Source: an uncultured Bizionia sp. (GTDB lineage Bacteria; Bacteroidota; Bacteroidia; Flavobacteriales; Flavobacteriaceae). From it: 64,000 nucleotides of DNA. Shown here one piece after another: positions 37,129-45,388 of this stretch. The position numbers were made by a program, and so were the translations under genes. The notes below the pieces were generated by a model. That model was not told where the DNA came from, ran no database searches, and saw only the letters and a list, made by a program, of their open reading frames with translations. The stretch is from assembly GCA_947496215.1 (NCBI GenBank), contig CANMCF010000002.1:186001-250000 (forward strand). Direction: 5' to 3'. Position 1 is the first letter of the stretch. Every line of letters begins with the position of its first letter.

Positions 37129-39078
37129 ATGAAACAATTTTATGTGACATCTCTCTTTTTTTTATGCCTGTTCTGTATCATATGTTCTTGCGAAAATAGA
37201 AATATAGAGATTCATTCAGGACATCCTTTATCTGAAGAACTCAATGAATTATTTGACTTTAAAATAAAGGGAAATGATACTTCGGCCCTTAAAAATAAAC
37301 TTAGATTAACCGATGAATTACTTGAAAAATCTAAACAATTTGGAATTGATAGCGTAACCTACAAGGTTTTAATGCATAAATCTTCGATACATTATAAACT
37401 AAGGGAAGTTGATAGTGCGATGTATTATTCATATGAGACATATGATTTAGCGTCAAAAGCTAAAGATAGCTCATATGTAGTTAGAGCATTAAGTAAGTTG
37501 GGATATTATCATAAATCAAAAAAAGAATATCTGAAATCGTTTGAAAAGTATAATGAAGCATTTAAGATAAGCGAATTATTAAAGGATAAGGAAAAGACGG
37601 GTAAAGTATTGCATGCAATGGCAAAAATTCAAACGAGCATTGGAGATTTTGTTGGTAGCAAAGCTACGGCCATCGATGGTGTTGAATTTTTGGAGAGAAC
37701 AGATGAATTAAGAGATTTGTCGGGTTTGTATCATACTATATCGGTAGCTCTAAAAGAAGAAGGGAAATATGAAGAGGCTTTGGATTATAATGACAAAGCC
37801 ACACAATTGGCCAACAGCGATTCGAAGACAAAAAAAATAGGTAAGAGCAATCTTTTAAAGTTTAAAAATACAAAAGCCAACATATTGAGAGAGCAAAAGA
37901 AATTCAAAGAAGCGATCTCTATTTACGATGGGCTATTAAAAAATCCTGTAGTAGTCAAAGATAAAAAGGAACATGCAAGGGTATTGGATAATAAAGGATA
38001 TACATTGTGGTTGGAGAATACCGAAAATATCGAATCTGAAAATTTAATGTTGAGGGCATTAGAGTTAAGAAATGAAGAAAAAGATAACAATGGATTAATA
38101 GCTAATAACATTCATCTTGCAGAATATTATTCTGAATACAATAAGTCGTTGGCATTGCAATATGCTGAGAAAGCATATGAAAAAGCAAAGTCTTTAGATG
38201 CAATGGATGATGTGCTAGAGGCTTTGGATAATGTTTTTTCTTTGAGTTTAGGTTTGAATAAAAAAATAAATGATAATCTCTCTGTAGAATATAGTAAAAC
38301 AGCAAACAACCTTAAAAGCCTTAAAAACTCAACTCAGGAAATTTATGCATCAACAATGTATAATATCGATAGGGAACGAAAAAGAACAGAAGCACAAAAA
38401 CTACAAAAAGAAAGGCAAAAAAGAATAACAGACTCATTAATTTTAATGATTATTTTAATTTTGTGTATTTCCATTTTTTCATACTTTATATTAAAATCCA
38501 AACACAAAAAGAAAACCCTACAGGAAGTCTATAACACTGAAAGCCATATTTCCAAGAAGGTACATGATGAGGTTGCCAATGACGTATTTCAGGTCATGAC
38601 TATGTTGCAAGGAAATACTAGCGTAAGCGAAAAGGTCATAGACGACTTGGACCATATCTATGACAAGACCCGAAACATAGCAAAGGTACATAGTGTATTG
38701 GATTATGAAGGAGATTTCAAGGATACCTTGAACGATTTGTTGTTGAGTTATGACAATGAGATGACTAGTGTCATTGTAAAGGACATTGCCAAAATAAATT
38801 GGGGAGCCATTTCAAAGATGAAGAAACAGACCATTTACAAGGTGTTGCAAGAATTGATGGTAAATATGAAAAAGCATAGTGAAGCGGAAATCGTGGCTTT
38901 GACCTTCAAAACGATTAAGAAAAAGATAGCAATAACTTATAGTGATGATGGCGTGGGAACCAACCTTAAAAAAAGCACAGGATTGCAGAATGTGGAAAAC
39001 CGTATAAAATCCATCAAAGGAACGATTATTTTTGAATCGGAAATCAATAAAGGTTTCAAATCTAAAATCACTGTATAA
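37129..39078 (+). CDS. TPR-containing membrane sensor histidine kinase
   Basis: Lipobox-like N-terminus, TPR-like helices, TM ITDSLILMIILILCISIFSYFIL, H-box-like ISKKVHDEVANDVFQVMTML, ATPase region VLQELMVNMKKHSEA...YSDDGVGTNLKKSTGLQNVENRIKSIKG. Confidence 0.85.
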   Translation: MKQFYVTSLFFLCLFCIICSCENRNIEIHSGHPLSEELNELFDFKIKGNDTSALKNKLRLTDELLEKSKQFGIDSVTYKVLMHKSSIHYKLREVDSAMYYSYETYDLASKAKDSSYVVRALSKLGYYHKSKKEYLKSFEKYNEAFKISELLKDKEKTGKVLHAMAKIQTSIGDFVGSKATAIDGVEFLERTDELRDLSGLYHTISVALKEEGKYEEALDYNDKATQLANSDSKTKKIGKSNLLKFKNTKANILREQKKFKEAISIYDGLLKNPVVVKDKKEHARVLDNKGYTLWLENTENIESENLMLRALELRNEEKDNNGLIANNIHLAEYYSEYNKSLALQYAEKAYEKAKSLDAMDDVLEALDNVFSLSLGLNKKINDNLSVEYSKTANNLKSLKNSTQEIYASTMYNIDRERKRTEAQKLQKERQKRITDSLILMIILILCISIFSYFILKSKHKKKTLQEVYNTESHISKKVHDEVANDVFQVMTMLQGNTSVSEKVIDDLDHIYDKTRNIAKVHSVLDYEGDFKDTLNDLLLSYDNEMTSVIVKDIAKINWGAISKMKKQTIYKVLQELMVNMKKHSEAEIVALTFKTIKKKIAITYSDDGVGTNLKKSTGLQNVENRIKSIKGTIIFESEINKGFKSKITV

Positions 39079-39081
39079 AGT

Positions 39082-39753
39082 ATGTTTAAAAAAGTATTGA
39101 TAGTAGATGATCATGCAAGTGCCAACAGTGGCGTATTGGAAGTGCTTGATGGTTTAAAAATAGAAAGGGAGTGTGTATATAAATCACAATATTGCGATGA
39201 TGCCCAATTAAAGATGAAGAGAGCGGTCTTGGATAACGATCCTTTCGATTTGTTGATTACCGATTTGTCATTTAGGGATGATCACCGTCCAGAGAAACTA
39301 ACCTCGGGAGAAGCATTGATAAAGGCATTGAGAGTGGATTATCCGAAAATGCCTATCATTGTATATTCCATGGTGGATCTTCTTCAAAAGGTCAGGGTGT
39401 TGGTTAACGAACATCAAGTAAATGCATACGTCTGCAAAGGTAGGGAAGCTTCAAAAGAGCTAAAACTAGCCATAGAAGCCGTAAGCAACAAACAACGATT
39501 CCTGTCTCAACGGGTGCAAAATGCCTTGAGTACCAAAAACAATTTGGAAATAACCGATTTTGATATCGAGTTGGCAAAACAACTGTCCCTTGGCAAGTTG
39601 CAAAATCAAATCAGCGAGTACTTCAAAGATAACGACATCTCACCAAGTAGCGTGAGCTCCATAGAGAAACGCTTGAACAAACTTCGCATACAATTCAAAG
39701 CCGACAATGCTACGCACTTGGTAGCAAAGATGAAAGATCTTGGCTTGATATAA
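39082..39753 (+). CDS. Response regulator with C-terminal HTH-like region
   Basis: KVLIVDDHASANSGV receiver start, DLLITDLSFRDD phospho-Asp, C-terminal helices ELAKQLSLGKLQNQISEYFKDNDISPSSVSSIEKRLNKLRIQF. Confidence 0.85.
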   Translation: MFKKVLIVDDHASANSGVLEVLDGLKIERECVYKSQYCDDAQLKMKRAVLDNDPFDLLITDLSFRDDHRPEKLTSGEALIKALRVDYPKMPIIVYSMVDLLQKVRVLVNEHQVNAYVCKGREASKELKLAIEAVSNKQRFLSQRVQNALSTKNNLEITDFDIELAKQLSLGKLQNQISEYFKDNDISPSSVSSIEKRLNKLRIQFKADNATHLVAKMKDLGLI

Positions 39754-39855
39754 CTTCCTCCTTCTTCCTGCTCCCAATATGGAAGAAAACCAACAATTAT
39801 CATAATTTTTTAGTAGTACTACGGTAACCCATAAGGATTGCTTTTGTCCAGGATT

Positions 39856-39863
39856 TAGTTTTG
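39856..39863 (+). promoter_or_regulatory. Possible -7 box (TAGTTTTG), diverged copy of the downstream repeat module
   Basis: ATAAGGATTGCTTTTGTCCAGGATTTAGTTTTGGGCATTATTAATTTAAAA aligns by eye with the promoter side of the 40475-40554 module. Confidence 0.35.
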
Positions 39864-39892
39864 GGCATTATTAATTTAAAATATTTAAAACA

Positions 39893-40078
39893 ATGGCAAA
39901 AGCAAAATTCGTAATCAACAAAAGCAGCAATGACAAATTTTATTTCAATTTGCATGCAACCAATTCCAAAATCATTGCGACAAGTGAAATGTATGAGACA
40001 AAAGATGGTTGTGAGAATGGGATTGAATCTGTTAAAGTCAATGCCCCAAATGCAGAGATTGACGATCAAACCAAATAA
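39893..40078 (+). CDS. DUF1508 (YegP-like) domain protein
   Basis: AKFVINKSSNDKFYFNLHATNSKIIATSEMYETKDGCENGIESVKVNAPNAEIDD. Confidence 0.85.
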   Translation: MAKAKFVINKSSNDKFYFNLHATNSKIIATSEMYETKDGCENGIESVKVNAPNAEIDDQTK

Positions 40079-40095
40079 TTGTTGATTATTCTTTT

Positions 40096-40146
40096 AAAGC
40101 CTTACGGAACTCCGTAAGGCTTTATTGTTTTATGGCTGTAAGTTTG
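40096..40146 (+). repeat. Intergenic module copy 1: hairpin + 15-nt spacer + TAAGTTTG
   Basis: AAAGCCTTACGGA-AC-TCCGTAAGGCTTT, then 15 nt, then TAAGTTTG. Confidence 0.8.
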
Positions 40147-40174
40147 AAGTATTAAATCCATAAAATTTGAAATT

Positions 40175-40306
40175 ATGAACAAACAACCTCAAAAGCCAAC
40201 AAATTGGCCAAGTAGAAATCCAGGGAAACCTTCAGGACCAAGAAGAGATAACAATCCGCCAAAACCATCAAAACCAAATATGCCATCGAAACCAATTTTA
40301 AAATAA
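40175..40306 (+). CDS. Pro-rich small protein (43 aa), not in the ORF track
   Basis: MNKQPQKPTNWPSRNPGKPSGPRRDNNPPKPSKPNMPSKPILK; complete ATG-TAA frame 28 nt after the module-1 TAAGTTTG. Confidence 0.5.
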   Translation: MNKQPQKPTNWPSRNPGKPSGPRRDNNPPKPSKPNMPSKPILK

Positions 40307-40313
40307 ATTAATA

Positions 40314-40451
40314 ATGGCAAAGAAAACCGTACCTGTAAAACCGCATAGAAGATCAAAACCTTCCCCTATTCCAAGAGTAAACCCAGATAAACCTAAGCCA
40401 GGACCAAAGACTGTTCCTGTAAAGCCTCACGAGAGAACACCACCAAAGTAG
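40314..40451 (+). CDS. Pro/Lys-rich small protein (45 aa), not in the ORF track
   Basis: MAKKTVPVKPHRRSKPSPIPRVNPDKPKPGPKTVPVKPHERTPPK; internal repeat KTVPVKPH; starts 7 nt after the preceding stop. Confidence 0.5.
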   Translation: MAKKTVPVKPHRRSKPSPIPRVNPDKPKPGPKTVPVKPHERTPPK

Positions 40452-40474
40452 AAGTGATTACGTGTTTTATAATT

Positions 40475-40525
40475 AAAGCCTTGCGGAAGTCCGTAAGGCT
40501 TTGTCATTTAATGCCTTTAAGTTTG
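40475..40525 (+). repeat. Intergenic module copy 2: hairpin + 15-nt spacer + TAAGTTTG
   Basis: AAAGCCTTGCGGA-AG-TCCGTAAGGCTTT, then 15 nt, then TAAGTTTG. Confidence 0.8.
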
Positions 40526-40553
40526 AAGGCTAATAATTTAAAACTTAAAAAAG

Positions 40554-41006
40554 ATGAAAACAATAATATTGATTATGATATTCATGATTGGATCAAATGG
40601 TTATGGGCAAACAGACTCGGACAAACTTTTAGCCTCTTGCTGTTTTGAAAGAGGAAGGTGTACAGGCTCTGCTTATTGTACTGCATGTAAAAACTGTTCG
40701 AGGTGCAAGCATTGCTCTAAAAATGGAGGTAGTTGCGGTGTCTGTAGTTCAGGAAGCCGTGAAAAATCGTCATTGAGGCGAAAATCTAAAACAAAACCCC
40801 TTTCTAAATCTTTTGATGATAAGGTATTATATGTGTCTGTTGCTTTGTTGAATCTTAGAGAAGGCGCAGGGACAAACTTTCCAATCGTTGAAAAATTGAG
40901 CAAAGATGCCAAGCTTCTGTATCTGGGAAAGGAAAAATTATGGATTAAGGTAAAAGTAGAGAAATCCAATACTATAGGTTATGTCTACTATAAATACTTA
41001 CGTTAG
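40554..41006 (+). CDS. Secreted Cys-rich SH3b domain protein
   Basis: Signal peptide; CCFERGRCTGSAYCTACKNCSRCKHCSKNGGSCGVC; SH3b-like VALLNLREGAGTNFPIVEKLSKDAKLLYLGKEKLWIKVKV. Confidence 0.8.
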   Translation: MKTIILIMIFMIGSNGYGQTDSDKLLASCCFERGRCTGSAYCTACKNCSRCKHCSKNGGSCGVCSSGSREKSSLRRKSKTKPLSKSFDDKVLYVSVALLNLREGAGTNFPIVEKLSKDAKLLYLGKEKLWIKVKVEKSNTIGYVYYKYLR

Positions 41007-41033
41007 AGAATTTATTCTTGTAATTGAATTTTT

Positions 41034-41084
41034 GAAGCCTTACGGAATTCCGTAAGGCTTTGTTTGCTAATGGTTTTAAGTTTG
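41034..41084 (+). repeat. Intergenic module copy 3: hairpin + 15-nt spacer + TAAGTTTG
   Basis: AAGCCTTACGGA-AT-TCCGTAAGGCTTT, then 15 nt, then TAAGTTTG. Confidence 0.8.
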
Positions 41085-41112
41085 GAGTGTTATTAATCTT
41101 TTAAACTAGCAG

Positions 41113-41538
41113 ATGATCACAATACTACTACTCATCATAATTATTTTAATTCTCATAGATGTTTTTTTCGCTATGGAGTTTCCAACACATATAGCTTACA
41201 TCTTACTAACCTTTATCATTGTTAGCACGATGGACTCAAGTATTGTTACCCTAGCTCTTTTGAGTATTTTGATATGGTTTGCTTGGATTGTATTCCATTA
41301 TATGGTTTGGAGGAAACTCATAGAAAGAATTCATGATAGAATTGTCTCACCGAGAAAACATATTGGAGGGATAGAAGCTTTAATAGGAAAACAAGGTGTT
41401 ATTAAAGAAATAGAAGGCGTACAATTCATTTTTGTAAATGAAGAGTTGTATGAATTCGAAAGTGATGTTAATACCAAAATAATAATTGGACACACATATA
41501 ATATTCTAGAGGTGAAATCAAATAAGCTATTAATCTAA
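41113..41538 (+). CDS. NfeD-like membrane protein
   Basis: TM helices then EALIGKQGVIKEIEGVQFIFVNEELYEFESDVNTKIIIGHTYNILEVKSNKL, an NfeD C-terminal OB-like pattern; adjacent SPFH gene. Confidence 0.7.
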   Translation: MITILLLIIIILILIDVFFAMEFPTHIAYILLTFIIVSTMDSSIVTLALLSILIWFAWIVFHYMVWRKLIERIHDRIVSPRKHIGGIEALIGKQGVIKEIEGVQFIFVNEELYEFESDVNTKIIIGHTYNILEVKSNKLLI

Positions 41539-41550
41539 AAATCATTAATT

Positions 41551-42378
41551 ATGTCATTAATCTACACGATACCACAAAATCACGTTGTATTAATCAAAAG
41601 ATTCGGAAAACACTCCAGAGTTCAAAAAGATGGACTCAGGTTTAAGATTCCTTTTATAGAAAGTATAAAATATGTTCCAGAATGGAATGGAACAGCAAAT
41701 AAAAGGGGGTGCTACATAGAGCTTTCAGAACAACAGACCGATACACCACCAAGACAATGTCAGACAATGGACAATGTTACAATAGAAGCCGATGCCTCCA
41801 TTTATTGGAAAATAATAGACCCGGTTAAAGCTGTTTATGATATAGATATTCTACCAAAATCAATATCTGATGTTGCATTAAATGCATTAAGAGCAAACAT
41901 AGGTAAACTTAAATTGGATCAATTACTTTCCGAGCGACAAAAATTGAATCAAAGAATTGCTGCTCAACTAATAGAGGTGGCATCAAAATGGGGAGTAGTA
42001 TTCACACGAGTGGAAATTCAAGAAATCAATTACTCCAATGAAACAGCTGAAGCAATGATGCAAGAAATGACAGCTGAGAGAAAGAAAAGAGCTTTAATAG
42101 CAGAAGCGGAAGGGAAAGCGAAAGCCGAATTAACAAAAGCGCAAGCAGATGCGGATGCTAACTTGATAAGAGCAAGTGCTCAAGCTCAAGCATTGAAGGT
42201 AATAGGAGAAGCAGAAAGCAACTACATTCTTAAGTTGAAGCAGAATACAAGCACGGAAGCAGCAAACCAAATTATGTTGTCTCAAAAATATATTGAAGGT
42301 ATGAAAGCCATAACGGACAACCCTAGTCATAAAGTGTTTTTGCCAACAAACTTTAAAGGAGCCTATGAGTTAGGTTAA
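41551..42378 (+). CDS. SPFH/stomatin-like (paraslipin-type) protein
   Basis: IPQNHVVLIKRFGKHSRVQKDGLRFKIPF...ADASIYWKIIDPVKAVYDI...INYSNETAEAMMQEMTAERKKRALIAEAEGKAKAELTKAQADA. Confidence 0.9.
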   Translation: MSLIYTIPQNHVVLIKRFGKHSRVQKDGLRFKIPFIESIKYVPEWNGTANKRGCYIELSEQQTDTPPRQCQTMDNVTIEADASIYWKIIDPVKAVYDIDILPKSISDVALNALRANIGKLKLDQLLSERQKLNQRIAAQLIEVASKWGVVFTRVEIQEINYSNETAEAMMQEMTAERKKRALIAEAEGKAKAELTKAQADADANLIRASAQAQALKVIGEAESNYILKLKQNTSTEAANQIMLSQKYIEGMKAITDNPSHKVFLPTNFKGAYELG

Positions 42379-42382
42379 TGTT

Positions 42383-42751
42383 ATGAAAGCAATACTAAAC
42401 AAAAACAATACAAGAATAGTATCCATAATTTGCGCAGTTCTATTGTTCATCGCAACATTTCATTGGCCCATCAAGTATTATACTTTTTTGAGGATTGTCA
42501 TTTTCTTGGGAGCCATATTGGTAATCATACCGCACAATGTAAAACAATTGCATTGGACAGTGATCTTTTGCATCATAGCTGTCCTGTTCAACCCGATTTT
42601 TCCGATACATCTGCATATGAAATCACATTGGATACCCATAGACATCGCTTCTGGAATACTTTTCCTGTTGGAGGCCTTCATGCAAATGCCAAAGCGCAAA
42701 GAGAAGAAGACAAAGGAAGCGAAAGCATATAGCAGAGATAAAATTTACTAA
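42383..42751 (+). CDS. Small multi-TM protein, DUF6804-like
   Basis: Four hydrophobic segments; FLRIVIFLGAI...VIFCIIAVLFNPIFPIHLHMKSHWIPIDIASGILFLLEAF. Confidence 0.65.
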   Translation: MKAILNKNNTRIVSIICAVLLFIATFHWPIKYYTFLRIVIFLGAILVIIPHNVKQLHWTVIFCIIAVLFNPIFPIHLHMKSHWIPIDIASGILFLLEAFMQMPKRKEKKTKEAKAYSRDKIY

Positions 42752-42771
42752 CCACAACAAATACATAGAAT

Positions 42772-43176
42772 ATGGAAAAGACTACGATTCCAATGGAACT
42801 GAAGAGTCACTTTTTACGATTGTATCAAATGGCGTTGTCCGATGACAACTTCAGCCATTTGGAAATGCAATTGCTCTACAAGTTTGCTCAAGAAAGAGGT
42901 GTTTCACAACTAGAATTGGAAAACATATTGACAGGACATTCCGGCAAGGTGACCATTCCGGAAAGCATTGAAAAGAGAATAGAATACCTCTACGACTTTG
43001 CATTGATGATTTGGGCAGACGACATCGTGACCGAGGATGAAAGAATCGCTTTGAACAAGTACATCCTGAAGTTTGAATTCTTGGAGGAAAACGTAGAAGC
43101 ACTTTCTACCTACCTCTTGGAAAATGCCAAACAGGATACCCTAAAAGAAGCCATTTTAAAAGAACTAAAAGAATAA
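42772..43176 (+). CDS. TerB-like helical protein
   Basis: 134 aa; LRLYQMALSDDNFSHLEMQLLYKFAQERGVS...ALMIWADDIVTEDERIALNKYILKF resembles TerB-fold acidic helical repeats. Confidence 0.6.
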   Translation: MEKTTIPMELKSHFLRLYQMALSDDNFSHLEMQLLYKFAQERGVSQLELENILTGHSGKVTIPESIEKRIEYLYDFALMIWADDIVTEDERIALNKYILKFEFLEENVEALSTYLLENAKQDTLKEAILKELKE

Positions 43177-43179
43177 GTC

Positions 43180-44445
43180 ATGGGACTATTGAAAAAACTA
43201 ACACAGTTGACATCTCAGAATGGAGCAATGGATGTCGTGAAACCAGAAACTGTCGAGAAACCAAAAATAACCTATCACGAGGACGGTTATAAGGTTTCGG
43301 AGGATTGTTCTGGAAACACACATAATTTACAATCTTCATTGGGAGCACTTTATCAAGCATTCGAGAAAAAATGTAAAGAAGACTTCATAGATCAAGAGCG
43401 GTTGAAACAGCCGTACATAGCCGAGCTAAAAGGAAAGAAAACCACATTGTTGAACAAAGATGATGAACTCGATAGGCTAGAAAAAAAGGAGGATGGCATA
43501 AATGCCGAAATAGATGGTTTGAATCAAGATTGTAGGAAAGTAAAAACAAACCCCGAGGATTATTTGGTGGATGTCGACAAGAAGGCAAGTGCCAAGTTTT
43601 GGATAGGAATAAGCTTCCTGTTGCCATTGGCGGCCTATATTTTCGTGTTTTACATTTCCACGTCATTCTCTGCATTCTTCAGGGAATTCGATCCAGGGAC
43701 GAGCTTGTTTCAAGGTATGTTCGATCCACAAGCCCTATCCAAGGCCTATGAAGCAGGCTGGTTGGAATTGGTGTTCATTTTGTTCATTCCCTTCGTGTTT
43801 TTTGCATTGGGTTATCTAATACACATGTTCCAAGAAAAACGGAATCTGGTGAATATGTTTAAAATAGCTGCGCTGTTTGTGATCACATTTGTATTCGATG
43901 CGATTTTGGCATACCTGATAGACAAGAAACTATATGACCTCAATAAGACGTTCGATAGTGAAGCATTCGACATATCGGTAGCCTTCCAAAGCGTCAGTTT
44001 CTGGGTCATCATATTTGCAGGTTTTGTATCCTACATCGTTTGGGGTTTGGTTTTCGACTTTGTGATGAAGGAGCACGCCGATAGGGATAAGATAAAGGCT
44101 TTCATCAAGGAAAGAAAGGAAGCCATTTTCGAAAAAGAAAGGAAGCGGACGAAAACAAAAGAACAAGTAACCAAGATAGAAGATGAGGTTTCAAAGACAA
44201 AGACCAGAATCACCGAACTTCAAAACATAATAGATGGCTTCATACTTCCTGTCATGAATTACAAGTCGCTGTCCACCGAGTATCTTCAAGGTTGGCAGCA
44301 CTATATCTCTTCAGCTTTGCGAATGGGAAGAGATGAGAAGGATGCCTTGCTTCAGGAATGTAGAAAGACATACGACAAGCACATTAAAGACTTGGAAATA
44401 GATACGGATACCTATCAAAACAAAGTATACACCAAAACCCTATGA
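43180..44445 (+). CDS. Multi-TM protein with flanking coiled coils (421 aa)
   Basis: KKTTLLNKDDELDRLEKKEDGINAEIDGLNQD, several TM segments, then KERKRTKTKEQVTKIEDEVSKTKTRITELQNI. Confidence 0.7.
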   Translation: MGLLKKLTQLTSQNGAMDVVKPETVEKPKITYHEDGYKVSEDCSGNTHNLQSSLGALYQAFEKKCKEDFIDQERLKQPYIAELKGKKTTLLNKDDELDRLEKKEDGINAEIDGLNQDCRKVKTNPEDYLVDVDKKASAKFWIGISFLLPLAAYIFVFYISTSFSAFFREFDPGTSLFQGMFDPQALSKAYEAGWLELVFILFIPFVFFALGYLIHMFQEKRNLVNMFKIAALFVITFVFDAILAYLIDKKLYDLNKTFDSEAFDISVAFQSVSFWVIIFAGFVSYIVWGLVFDFVMKEHADRDKIKAFIKERKEAIFEKERKRTKTKEQVTKIEDEVSKTKTRITELQNIIDGFILPVMNYKSLSTEYLQGWQHYISSALRMGRDEKDALLQECRKTYDKHIKDLEIDTDTYQNKVYTKTL

Positions 44446-45386
44446 TTATGAGTAGTACAAAATATTATTTGCATTATGCTTTGTTGATGGTCGGTCTAGT
44501 CCTAATAAGCTGTGCAAAAGAAAAAAAAGAAACCCTAGACGAAGATTATATCGTGAAAAGGGAATCTGTGACTAATAATTCGAAATGCCCAGAATACATC
44601 CTCAAAGAAAAAGAGAATAATCTGAACATAAGTATTCTTTTGGACTTGTCCGATAGGATCGAAGACCAGAAAACAAAGGAAAGGGATTCTGCATACCTAT
44701 CCAGTTTGGCCAAGGTCTTTGTAAATCATGTAAAGAGCAAGAAGTTGATACTGTTGGAGGACAAAATGCAATTGTTCTTCAATCCGGAACCGTCGGACGA
44801 CAAGATCAATGACATTGCAGAGAAGCTAAGAGTCAGGTTTACAAAGGAAACCTCCAAGGAGAGTTTGACAGAAGCACAGACTTTATACGATGAACATCCT
44901 TCGCGATTGTATGCGCTTGCGCAAGACGATGCAAAGGAAGCAGGAGGTTATCCCGGCTCGGACATTTGGCGATTTTTCAAGGACAATGTCAAAGATTATG
45001 TCATGGACGATTGCCATAGAAACATTTTGGTACTCCTTACGGATGGTTATATGTACTACGATGGGACTGTGATGAAGGAGAAGAACAAGACGTCCTATTT
45101 GACACCTAGGAGTTTAAAGGCTTTGCAACTCAACAAAAGTAATTGGGAGCAAAAAATAAAAGATGGACAATTGGGATTCATTCCAGCAAACAATGATTTA
45201 GATGATTTGGAAGTACTAGTCATCGGTATAACAAGTCACAACGAAAACCCTTATGCAAAGGATATTATGGAAGTCTATTGGAGAGAATGGTTTGATGCCA
45301 TGGGGATAAAGAAATATAAAATCAAGAATGCGGGATTGCCTTCCAACATGGAGAAAGTGATGTCGGATTTCATACAAAAGCGATAA
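44442..45386 (+). CDS. Lipoprotein with vWA-like fold
   Basis: LLMVGLVLISCAKEK lipobox; LNISILLDLSDRIED and ILVLLTDGYMYYDG; 4-nt overlap with the previous gene. Confidence 0.65.
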   Translation: MIMSSTKYYLHYALLMVGLVLISCAKEKKETLDEDYIVKRESVTNNSKCPEYILKEKENNLNISILLDLSDRIEDQKTKERDSAYLSSLAKVFVNHVKSKKLILLEDKMQLFFNPEPSDDKINDIAEKLRVRFTKETSKESLTEAQTLYDEHPSRLYALAQDDAKEAGGYPGSDIWRFFKDNVKDYVMDDCHRNILVLLTDGYMYYDGTVMKEKNKTSYLTPRSLKALQLNKSNWEQKIKDGQLGFIPANNDLDDLEVLVIGITSHNENPYAKDIMEVYWREWFDAMGIKKYKIKNAGLPSNMEKVMSDFIQKR

Positions 45387-45388
45387 TC

